DNA from: Nemophila menziesii
Lineage: Eukaryota; Streptophyta; Magnoliopsida; Boraginales; Hydrophyllaceae
NCBI GenBank assembly: GCA_029959085.1
Contig: JARWIR010000005.1
Coordinates: 35,271,350 to 35,335,349, forward strand
Length of the DNA: 64,000 nucleotides
Direction: 5' to 3'
Part shown: positions 48,201 through 58,032 of the stretch, in pieces
How the letters are laid out: each line of letters begins with the position of its first letter
Numbering within the stretch: the first letter of the stretch is position 1
The notes under the pieces: generated by a model
Database searches by the model: none
The model's input: only the letters and a program-made list of their open reading frames with translations
What the model was told of the DNA's origin: nothing
Program-made: the position numbers and the translations under genes

Positions 48201-50326
48201 AAGACAAAATAATAATCCAACAATTAAAAGTAAACTTACAGAATAAAAGCTTAGAAATATGGTTGAGAATAGATCTATAGCTAATTACTCTAAATATAGA
48301 GAAGGTGAGATGTAGAAGAGGAGTTTGTCAGTCTCCAATCTTCTTCTTCTTGTCTTCCTCTACAGGTCAGCTTGCTTCTTGAATGAATAGCTTGATTCTA
48401 AGGATGAATATTAATGTAAGGACTAAGCTATTGTTTATAATTTAAGCTAATGTTTAGAACTGAGCAAGGACATGTTTACAATGGTATAAGGGTGTATTTA
48501 TAGGTGTTTAGGAAGACCTAATTCGTTTTCTTGAAGGAGAAGTAAGCAGTGGACTCCAAGCCCAACTCAAATTCGTAACCCTAAAAACATGCAATCAGGC
48601 CCATTTTTCTTTTGGTCCTAGCAGCTTCAATACTCATCCGTTTGACGCGTATGAGTACACCAAATTCATCGTCTCGGAAAGATCTTCGACTTTGCTCTTG
48701 ACCGTTTCTCCAAATTCCACACCGTTTTTGAGATATAAGCTGATTTGTGGTCGTAGGTGCAGAAATTCAGGATTAAGACAACTTTTCCTTTTCCATGTTT
48801 TTAGCTTTTATTTTCTTATCTCCAATTACCATGTCTATCTCTTTCCATATCTTGTAGTCTTTGACTTGGACTCTAATTAAACTCCATAATTATCTTTAAA
48901 GCTTCACACTAAATAAATAATTAAACCCAATATGCTCTAAAAATATTATTTCACTAAATCAAGACTCAAAATAGGAAAGTGCAATATTTCTCAAGAAAAT
49001 CGACTATAATGACTTCCTAAATCACTAAAAATGATGTCTCATCCTAATATAAATCTATCACAAATGAGGAGACATCATATAACAAAGCGGAGTTCTAAAC
49101 ATCTATCCTATGCAGGTAGAGTAGAGTTAATTAGAGTTGTGTTGATTAGCAAAATAATGTTCTGGTGTAGAATTTTTTTACTACCAAAACAGGTAATTTA
49201 CAAATTAAATCAAAGGATGGCTGGTTTTTTTATGGAAAGGGACATTGAATGATGTAATTGGAGCTAGAGTCTCATGGAATAGTGTGTGTTGCAGTAAAGA
49301 TGAAGGAGGTTTAAACATTCCTAATATAGATTACATGAATAAAACATGTCTCTTATTCACTTTCTGGAGGTTTTATTCTCAAGGACAAAATCTATGGAGC
49401 AAATGGGTAAATGTTACCATACTTAAGCAGAGGTGTATTTGGAGCTTAGATATAACGCAACATCATTCTTGAATCTGGAAGCAGTTACTTAAGATAAGGA
49501 GGGTTGCTTATGAATTGATATATCATGAAGTGGGCAATGGAGAATTCATTTATATGATGTGGGATAGGTGTATTGACAAAAGAAGTGTACAAGAAATTCT
49601 TAATATCAAGATTGATCATCAAAACATTGGATGCAATAAAAAAGTTAGTGAGTGTTTTGGGAGAGGTAGATGGAGAATTCCTCCTTGTATTGGGAAGGTT
49701 TATTCACATATACAAAGTATAAAAATTGAAGATAAAGTTGATATAATTAGATGGGAAGAATGTGTGAAGGAGAAATTTTCATACAAGAAAACTGTAAAGA
49801 AAATTACTGACAGTAAATCTAGAGTCTCTTGGAGTGAAATAATATGGGCTAAGTTATGTATTCCTCGTTGTTCATTTATTGCGTGGTTAGGAGTATTAAA
49901 CAGGCTTCGGACTAATCTTAGAATGAAGGAATGGGCTTAAATGTCGCTACTTTGTGTCCATTATGCAAAATTGAAGATGAGGATGTGGATCATATTTTTA
50001 TACACTGTAATTTCTCTAATGTTGTGCTGCAGGAAATACTTGTTCACTGCACTATTAGTAGCAACTGCAACACGTTGGAGGAGCTAATACATGTGAGTCA
50101 AACATCACTTGCAAATTCAGAATCTTTACTAGTTCTAAGCGTGTGTATTACTACTTATATATATTTCATTTGGAATGAAAGAAATAGAAAAGATCATGGA
50201 GAATGGGAGCTATATGAAGATAAAATGTACAATAGAATTATCTCTATCTTGGCGGTTAAATTAAAGAGTAGAAAGATCAAATGTAATAGGACTAGATTGT
50301 TAATTGAGAAAATTTGTAATAGCTAG
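45225..50326 (+). pseudogene. LINE ORF2 pseudogene interrupted by a solo LTR
   Basis: Endonuclease: IASWNVRGFNN, LLETKF, MGDYNEIL, KLDRVF and SSTSDHYAL. RT: GDGKSPGPDGFTAHFFKLAW, INLDMQKAYDSVNW, GRRGLRQGDPLSP and FADDLLIFM at 47282. Then GIPLNSKKLSVKDG, the solo LTR at 47568-49077, and on its other side SSKHLSYAGRVELIRVVL in the same frame. zf-RVT reads CIPRCSFIAWLGVLNRL, CPLCKIEDEDVDHIFIHC and FIWNERNRK. Further breaks lie near 45491-45620, 46442, 47200-47270, 47325, 49250, 49470 and 49940. Confidence 0.9.
47568..49077 (-). mobile_element. Solo LTR (Athila-like, 1.51 kb)
   Basis: On the minus strand it begins TGATGTCTCCTC and ends TGCCCCCACCA, the same end types as the Athila LTRs of this window. 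A 5-bp duplication TATAA flanks it (47563-47567 and 49078-49082). The LINE reading frame resumes across the empty site. It has no internal sequence, as expected after recombination between two LTRs. Confidence 0.9.
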
Positions 50327-50472
50327 TCGATTTAATGTAGTTGTTTTGTAATAGCCCATATAAATAGTAGGCAAAGTGTAAGCCCATGATATTGGGCCTA
50401 AAGTGTAAAAACTGGTTGTTGGTTCTTCATTTATAAAAGTTTGATTTACTGATAAAAAAAAATATTTCTTGA

Positions 50473-52626
50473 TGTTCCATGTGCAATATATAAAGAATCA
50501 TCAAATAAAAAATTATATTTATATCATATGGTAAAATAGTCGATATATGTGATCAATCACAATTTTTATTCAATAGAGTTATGAATAAATTCATATACAG
50601 GTGTCACTAATAATATATGAGCGAGTCCAACTCAATTAAATTTTAAAAATAAAGTGATAAAATATCTTGTATTGAGATGTATCATATGCTCGATATGAAC
50701 ATAAAGTTGATATTATTCTTTAATAAAAACTCATCACCATGACCAATCGATCAAAACCATCACATGAAGTGATATAAGTTTGATGACCCTAATATTTTGC
50801 TAGGTTAGGCTTTTCCGTCATGTTTATTAATATAAATTCATTATCATGAATATAATCATGATTATAACCACAACCACTAATACAATATTGATCAATATTC
50901 TTTAAATCTTAAAATAAATATTACTAGGCTATCTCTTTTTTATTTGTACAATTTGAAGCCAATAGTCAAATTCAGGGGAGGAAATATATGAACTAGCAGA
51001 ATATATATTTTCTTAAAATAGAAAATCGCTAGACAATTGGTTGTGAATTCGCCTAATATGACTTATCGACAAACAATTTTATGCATATATACGGTCATAT
51101 TGAAAAAAGTCCAACTAAAAATCATGAATACCCTCATTGGTCAAAGACCTAAAGTATCCATCTATATACTGTTACTTGTGTAACATAAAATATAAATGTT
51201 CCACCATTATGCACAAAGATGAGATCACGAACAAATATGAGAATTTATTTTCAGTCTACAATGATTGATATTTATCTTGGGGTTGCCACATGAAATATGT
51301 ATACCGAAATACTATGCATAAAGCAAGATTCTCATGATAAGAGGGGGAGCTAAAAAATATTTTATAAGATGCATCCTCATCCTCACAAATAAATTATGAG
51401 CTCAGTGTAAAAATAAGATAAATTCATAAGTGAATAAATCACGTATTCAGCTTGATAAGACCCTACTCAAATTAATTTTCTTTGAAAAGAACACTTTGCA
51501 ACGCGTAAAGCGTGGTCGACCTGTCGGTTCCAAAATATCATAAAATTGAGCAGTATGAGCAAGTTGGCACTTCTAAAATTATCATGAAATAATGTAGAAA
51601 ATATAACTAAAGAATAGTAAATTAAAAAGAGTACCGGATACCTGAATATTTTCTCAGTATTGAGAAGTTGTGATAAAAGTATCTCATTCAATTATATTAC
51701 TATAGTAATATATGGAATCGAAAAATAAATTGATCTTGATCGAATAATATGTGCAAATGATCATGTAAAAGTTACTAAATGAAAACGATTATCTTGAATT
51801 GAAATCCATTATATAATGTCGACTAAAAAAATTTAATTGGCCAAATATAAAAAGATGCAGTCAGGCATAATCATACTCAAACAGACTATGTGAATATATG
51901 AAGTACTCTTTTGGTGAAAAATATTTGCCTGAAAATTTAATATAGGACTTCATGTGCGTCTTATGGTAAAATAAATTTACCAATATGCATCGTGTGATAC
52001 GAAAAATCACATGAAAACATTTAGAAGACTAAAAACGCGTATACATAAATCCCAGGATATATATGAATGATATATGTATAACTTTTGTTCTCTTTAACAA
52101 TATTTATTTCTCATATATTGTCATGTAATCTACCATATATTTGATTTATATTTCATAAGTAGAACATATGTTTATTTATGATTACGTGCATGAATATTTA
52201 TTACTCTAAAGTGCACATGATTGTATTTTGTGGATCATTCCAATGTTATATGACGATATGACTGCATATATTGTTTAATTTGAAATTATATTTACAATTA
52301 TAAAAATATGTAAGATGCTGAATATCGAGATTATATTTGAAACTGAAGATAATCACATATACATTTACATGAGGAAGAGAACAACACGTATTGCACTATT
52401 TTTCCCTTCGTCGAGGTTTTTTCCCACATGGTTTTCCTGACAAGATTTTTAACGAGAAAAATTAAAAGCGTATTGGTAAGGATTATGTACTCTTTTTCTT
52501 CACTAGGTTTTTATCCCACATGATTTTCCTAGTAAGGTTTTAACGAGACATATCAATAAAAAATTAATGGATATTCAACTCGACTTGGTCAAATTAAAGT
52601 TCACAAGGCAACATCAAGATGAATAT
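50473..52626 (+). pseudogene. Outer copia pol remnant and 3' untranslated part
   Basis: Short pieces keep copia order: a degraded TKM...IYFQST (relatives have TKMGPQRRLGIYVG) near 51220, LQRVKRGRPVGSK at about 51495-51533 (the string between integrase and RT), WPNIKRCSQA near 51840 (relatives WPKWK.AI.AE). RT itself is not readable. The 3' part carries the copia-typical TTTTTTCCCACA.GGTTTTCCT and GGTTTTAACGAG blocks twice (52425 and 52507). Confidence 0.75.
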
Positions 52627-52631
52627 CATGT

Positions 52632-54214
52632 TAATGTCTCCTTAATTGTTCGTATTTTCGACCCTTAGGAGACATCATTTTTGGTGTTTATTTGACTATT
52701 TAGATAGACTTTTGGACTAAATATGCAATAATATGATTTTCCTCTTTTATTTCTAGCATTTTTGATTTATTAAGCTTTTGCGCGTAATATTGGTATTTTT
52801 AGTGAAGATTTTACAGGTTTTAGATGTTAGCTAGAAGAGGAATCCAAGGAGAAAGTCAAAGATCGCGATATAGAGTCAAGACTTGAAGATAAATCTCGAA
52901 GATATTATTTTTAGAGCTGAAAATCCATTTTCCAGGCTATAGATTGCTGATTTCGAGGTGCTTAAGAGATGATTTAGCCGCTGACCTTTGAAGAGAAAAC
53001 ATTCCTTATCGAGTTACGGAACTTTAGCAACTGGAATGAGGTCAATCGGAGTTGTAACGCATCGGGAAAAGCCGTTTTAGTGAAGGTGTATCAGCAGTTA
53101 CGGGATTTTGGGCTTAGAATTTGGGCTTGGACATTTAATTATTGATTTATTCCTAAGTCCAAGCCCTAATCCGTTTTTAACATTATAAAAGGGCTTTAGA
53201 CCTCTATTTTCAGACACTACATATCTTTTTCATAATACAACATACGCTTAAGAGTCAGACACCAGAGAAGAAGCTAGAGGCAGGAAGAGAAGAAGCAAGA
53301 GCTGGAGACGGTCTATATCTCCACTTCTCAGCCAATTCAATTCCGTAATTAGGTTCTTCTATTTTATTCTGTAAAACATGTTGAACCTATTTATTTCTTT
53401 AGTTTTTATCTTTTCAATTATTATGAGCTAAACTAATTTAGTGCTTGAGAACGCATAATGGGTTAATCCCAATTTGATTTCGTTTTATACATTTGGATTT
53501 GGGATTATTATTATTTAAATCAAATTGGGTGAATTGTATTTTTCTTTAATTTGCGCTTTATCTACTATAATTGACGTAATTAACCAATCATAGGTCTTAG
53601 TATCTAGGCTATTCCAATTAGTGGCGATTGGATCACCTTGACGGGGGGTTTAGGTACCGAACTAGTTAATGAATGTAGGTTAGAAATTATTGACTCTGAC
53701 GAGCTTAATTAAACCTATGGCCTATTGGGTAATTTGAACTTAAACACTTGAGAGTGGACTATAATCACCCTGACGGGGTTTGTAGCATTTGAGAGTTGCT
53801 CCTTAGTCCACCCTGACGGGGGTAAGGAGATTTTAGAATCCCGACCAATACAAATTTACCGATTTGTCCCTTAATCAATGTATGAAATGAATGATAGTTA
53901 GGTAAACCCTTGCGCCTCTCAAGTACTACCTGCTCTTACTTGCGTATCACTTTTATTTACTTGCGTCTTAGTTATTTATTTACATTTTCGCATTAGTCTT
54001 TCATTCCTTAGAATTAATACAAAAACCAAACAAATATATTATTGTCTTTTATTTTCATAAGTGCATCAATCACTACTTGCTAAACATTGTGATCAACCAT
54101 TCCGTCCTTGGAACGAATCTGATTTATCAGAATTACTACTTGGGACAACCGTACACTTGCGGTTGTGGTTCGATTATTATTTACATTTATTTTAGAACAC
54201 ACAAAGGACCACCA
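52632..54214 (+). repeat. Inverted (left) LTR of the Athila derivative
   Basis: It begins TAATGTCTCC (the other copy has TGATGTCTCC) and ends GGACCACCA. TATA box TATAAAA at 53184. It is the reverse-complement orientation of what a normal minus-strand element would have here. After the LTR come the leader bases AGTTTT and then, instead of the PBS, AAGACCCCCAACTCA, the PPT end of the internal region. Confidence 0.93.
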
Positions 54215-54221
54215 AGTTTTT

Positions 54222-54236
54222 AAGACCCCCAACTCA
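54222..54236 (-). other. Polypurine-tract-like end of the internal region
   Basis: On the minus strand TGAGTTGGGGGTCTT, at the place where the PPT before the 3' LTR is expected. It abuts the inverted LTR plus its 6-7 bp leader. Confidence 0.6.
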
Positions 54237-56895
54237 AACCTTTGTCGTCCCGACAAAGCAAAACAAAACAAAACAAGGGGTAGAAGTAGATGCAAGAGAA
54301 AATAGAAGCTAGCAAATAAACCCTAAAGCAATGCTAAAGATAAATCTCATATAGAAAACATTATGAACTAACATATACATACACTAATCATGCAACATCA
54401 AACATAAATAATCTCAATCATAAAATTAAAGTTGCAATGCTTGAAGGTTACACTTGTACTCATCTCTGTATGATGGCTATAGGGTGGTCATTAATCCTAA
54501 CTCGCTTTGAACGCTCCACCTAGTGTATTCCCTATCAACAGAATCATAAATTCACTATGCACTTAGGAATCACGAGGTCTTTATGGTTTTAATGATGGCT
54601 TAAGGACGGTATGGATGTATATTTGGTAAATTTGAAGTGAGCTTTTGGCTCTCTCCTCACTTACCATCAATAATGTCCTCGAGCTTGAGTTTACGCTCAA
54701 AAATGTTCTCACTCACCCATTTGACGCGCTAATGTTGCGTCCCCAATGTCAACCCAAATAAATCTGAGATGATTTCCAAAAATATTCCACTTTGCCGATT
54801 TATTCATTTTTTTTTTTCATTTCTTTTCTCTTTTTTTTTGTACAAGATACCCATGACCCTCATTTTAATGTGAAAGGTCATGTCTCTTATAATTTTCTTT
54901 TTCTTTTTCCCTCTTTTTTTTTTTTTTTTTTTTTTTTCCAAATATCGGCAAAGGGTTACAAATAATAATATCATCTACATTTTTGTGCCTCAATACAAAC
55001 ACATATAATCCCTTCCCAATGTAAATTCCCAAATGCGAACCCTCCACCCCAAACTCAAGCTCGAGACAAGTCTCAGGGTTGTGATTCAAGTGCGGGTCAT
55101 TTGGTCATGCCTAATAATCTAAAGGATAATGGGCTTATATCTTGGCTACAAAAGAAAAGGCTTAAGGCTCAAAATTGGGCTAAGACGGATAAAATTATAA
55201 TAAGGGATAGCAAGCTAAAAGGCTTCAAATGACTAACAAAGAACTGCCCCTATCATTTTCCTAAGTACATAGCTTGTCTTTAGTTCATATCTAGGTGGGT
55301 TCTCTACTAATTAGGATTTCACGTTCTACACACCAAACATATTCCTTAAGTACAAGCTTACTTCATTTGCATTGTTCATTAATTTTTCCTATTAATTACC
55401 TATATTCGCATGCAATTGTAAGTGCGTTCTATATCAATCCCTAAAGTCCACTATTTACTATCATAGATTCATCAAAAGTATGCTTAAAGGGACATTTAAA
55501 ATCTTCTATAGTCAAACGCAACTCCGAAAATTATTTTATTGAAAGCAATTTAAAGCAAATAAACACATAAAAACTGGGATGAGGCAACGAACCCCACCCC
55601 AAACTCAAAAATGAGTCGTGTCCCCACGACTCGAAAAGACTCAAAGCAATAAAATAATTTACACTAAATGAGAAAGGAAAGAAAATGTATCTTAACCAGC
55701 GCGAGGCTGGTGTCGGTGTTGCGTCCAAGTTGAGGTTTCGAATTCTTCTTCATCAATGGTTGCGTTTAAAGTGTTCTTCATCACCTCGAACTTCTTCAAA
55801 TTTCCCACGTTTTCATTTATTACTTGCCCTCTAAGCATCATCTCTTCTATCAAAATCTTCCTCAATACCCAAATCGCTTCCGTCACCATGTTCTTCGTAC
55901 CTTTTCCAACCTTCATGGTCATCTCCGATGACCCCAAACTCAAAGCTTCAAGACCCTCAAAAGGTTTGGATAAAATTGTGATTTTAGTGTTCTTGAAGGT
56001 TTGGGTTTGAATTATGGATTAATTTTAGCTTTGGTGAAAGAAAACTTCGGATTAAAGTGTGAAGCTTTGGTATTTTGGAAGTTTAATGGTTTGATTGTGA
56101 TCTTGGATGATGTTTAGAGGGAAGGATTGGTGGTATGATGTTGTTTTGATGATGATTTTAGGAGTGGTAGGAGGCGAGAATTCGGATTATAGGGTTTGGC
56201 TTGGAAAAGATGCAAAAAACTAGGTTTAATGAAGTTAAAACCGCCTCTCGTAACAGCTGGCCGGTATGCCTTCGGATCCGCCGGTATGCCGGCCGAGAGG
56301 TCGGCGAATTTTTTTTTTTTTTTTTTTTTTACCTCAAAACGCAAGTGCATTGCGTCGTCGCTGACGCAATGGTCAGGGAATTTGAAATCCTTGACCGGCT
56401 AGCCGGCGGATTCGCCGGTATGCCTGTGAATTCTCGATGGCGCATTTGATGACGCAGCAACCTTGCGTCATCGCTGACGCAAGGACCAGAACATTCTTCC
56501 TCGTTGGCCGGCTAGCCGGCGGATTCGCCGGCATGCCGGTGCTTTCTCGCTGGCGCGAATGAAGACGCAACATTGCTGCGTTGTCGCTGACGCAGTGGTC
56601 AGGGAGTTGGGGTCTTCCTGCTCGTTTGGCCGGTATGCCGGCTAGCTCGCCGGCTAGCCGGTTAAACCTGCTGTGGACTTCAATTTTTCTCCGTTTTTCC
56701 ATCGTTTGACCCCAAACTCATGACCATTATACCCCTGAAATCATCAAAAACAACTACCCTTCCTCATTTCTTAATAATAAACACTAAATTAACGAAAATC
56801 AAACTAAACTAAACTACGAAATTGAAATACTTAAACTAATATACAAGAAATGGCTTTTGTTTAACGTCGTTAAGCTCGACGGGTTACCTCATTCT
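54237..56895 (-). other. 3' non-coding region of the Athila derivative
   Basis: 2.6 kb between the protease/GPY frame and the PPT. It contains T-rich tracts (54807-54938), a GC-rich repeat patch, and four minus-strand copies of TGAGTTTGGGGT (55046, 55596, 55931, 56710) that resemble the PPT. One sense frame of 83 residues (55943-55692, starting MSLGSSEMTMKVGKGTKN) is open but has no recognised motif. No env-like gene is seen. Confidence 0.6.
56250..56670. repeat. GC-rich palindromic repeat patch
   Basis: Three imperfect repeats of about 120 bp combine CCGGCTAGCCGGCGGATTCG / CCGGTATGCCGG blocks with GACGCAA...TTGCGTC blocks. The CCGG-rich words are themselves palindromic. A run of 24 T lies at about 56308-56331. 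The frames over it (for example 56373-56702 minus) are Arg/Ala/Gly-rich and probably not genes. Confidence 0.85.
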
Positions 56896-58032
56896 CTAGT
56901 CATTGACATAACCTCCCCAGCAGTGAGTGAGGTTGTCAATAGTTGCAACTCGAAATTTGCATCCCTTAGCTTTTATTCCAACTAACTTATCTGAGATAAC
57001 TTTTGCAACCACGAATGGTCCGAGCCAAGAACTTTTTGATTCACATGTCTTTGGAGGAGGTTTAGGCTTTTTCATAGCAACTTCTTCGCCTACTTTAAAC
57101 TCCTTTTTCTTCCTTTCCTTCTTAGGTTCTTTCGGAACCTTCGTGACACGTGTTTTCTCTTTCTTCTTTGCATGATTGAGTAGTGGATTTCTCTTAGGAT
57201 TTGGCGGAACTTTGATCGGTGGTTTCTTTCGTAACTCTTTCTCTTCCACCCCTAAAGTTTCCACAGCATTAATTGGCTCTTTTCCTACCGGTTCCATTAC
57301 ATCTACACGAAAACATTCTTCATTGGAATCCGGAAGCTTCATAGGTCTAAACACATTAAACTTCATCTCCTCGTCTTGGATTCTCATGATCATTTCGCCG
57401 TTTTCTACATCAATCAAAGTACGCCCCGTGGCTAGGAATGGTCTTCCCAAAATAATGGGGACATTCCTATCCGCGTCGTAATCAAGTATAACGAAATCAG
57501 CGGGAAAAATTAACGTACCTGCCTTAACGAGGACATCTTCAATTCGGCCTTCCGGATGTGCAAGAGATCGATCCGCCATTTGCAAGACCATAGAAGTGGG
57601 TCTTGCTTTAATATTAAGCTTATCAAAGATTGATTTGGGCATAAGATTGATGCTTGCACCCAAATCACATAGTGCCTTACCTCTCCATTCATTACCAATA
57701 GATATCGGAATTGTAAAGCTCCCAGGATCAACTAACTTTGGAGGTAATTTGCCTTGACAAATGGCACTACATTCTTCAGGAAGACCAATCATCTCATTAT
57801 CACAATACGGCCTTTTGTTGGTGAGGGCTCTTTTCAGAAACTTAGCATACTTGGGTACATCTCTAATAGCTTCTAACAACGGAATATTTATGCTAAGACC
57901 TCTTACCTTGTTAAAGAATTTTTGATAATCAGCCATATCGCCCTTCTTCTGAACTCTTGATGGAAATGGTGGAGGTGGACGATTGATCATAGTCTCATCT
58001 TTCTTTTTCGGAACCTCAACAGGCCTCTCCAC
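56896..58032 (-). CDS. Athila protease fused to integrase GPY/F-like tail (pol core deleted)
   Basis: Continues the gag frame after one stop codon. It holds RVQKKGDMADYQKFFNKVRG, the protease with CDLGASINLMP active site, and IILGRPFLATGRTLIDVENG. Where the Athila copy at 18.9-26.3 kb goes on to RT, this one has a Lys/Pro-rich linker (VPKEPKKERKKKEFKVGEEV) and then WLGPFVVAKVISDKLVG...HCWGGYVND, which aligns with the integrase C-terminal GPY/F module ([11 protein letters not shown]...YHGG). The sequence after the stop also matches the other copy. So RT, RNase H and the integrase core are cleanly missing while the frame stays open. There is no clear Met at the beginning, so expression would need readthrough of the gag stop. 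Confidence 0.85.
   Translation of the reverse strand: MERPVEVPKKKDETMINRPPPPFPSRVQKKGDMADYQKFFNKVRGLSINIPLLEAIRDVPKYAKFLKRALTNKRPYCDNEMIGLPEECSAICQGKLPPKLVDPGSFTIPISIGNEWRGKALCDLGASINLMPKSIFDKLNIKARPTSMVLQMADRSLAHPEGRIEDVLVKAGTLIFPADFVILDYDADRNVPIILGRPFLATGRTLIDVENGEMIMRIQDEEMKFNVFRPMKLPDSNEECFRVDVMEPVGKEPINAVETLGVEEKELRKKPPIKVPPNPKRNPLLNHAKKKEKTRVTKVPKEPKKERKKKEFKVGEEVAMKKPKPPPKTCESKSSWLGPFVVAKVISDKLVGIKAKGCKFRVATIDNLTHCWGGYVND

Larger units (their letters stand above)
43716..50461 (+). mobile_element. L1-type LINE inserted in the outer copia
   Basis: An 11-bp duplication ATATTTCTTGA (43705-43715 and 50462-50472) and a terminal A tract (50453-50461) define it. It has ORF1 and ORF2 with endonuclease, RT and zf-RVT, and no RNase H at the end, unlike the LINE at 28-34.7 kb. 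A solo LTR interrupts ORF2. Confidence 0.92.

Noticed and set aside
54080..54295. 71-aa frame and its twin at 59830-60033
   Set aside because: Both are antisense frames in the LTR ends of the Athila derivative; they match each other only because the LTRs are copies.
56373..56702. 109-aa Arg/Ala-rich sense frame as an accessory gene
   Set aside because: It is read through the GC-rich repeat island and has the composition of that repeat; no independent support.
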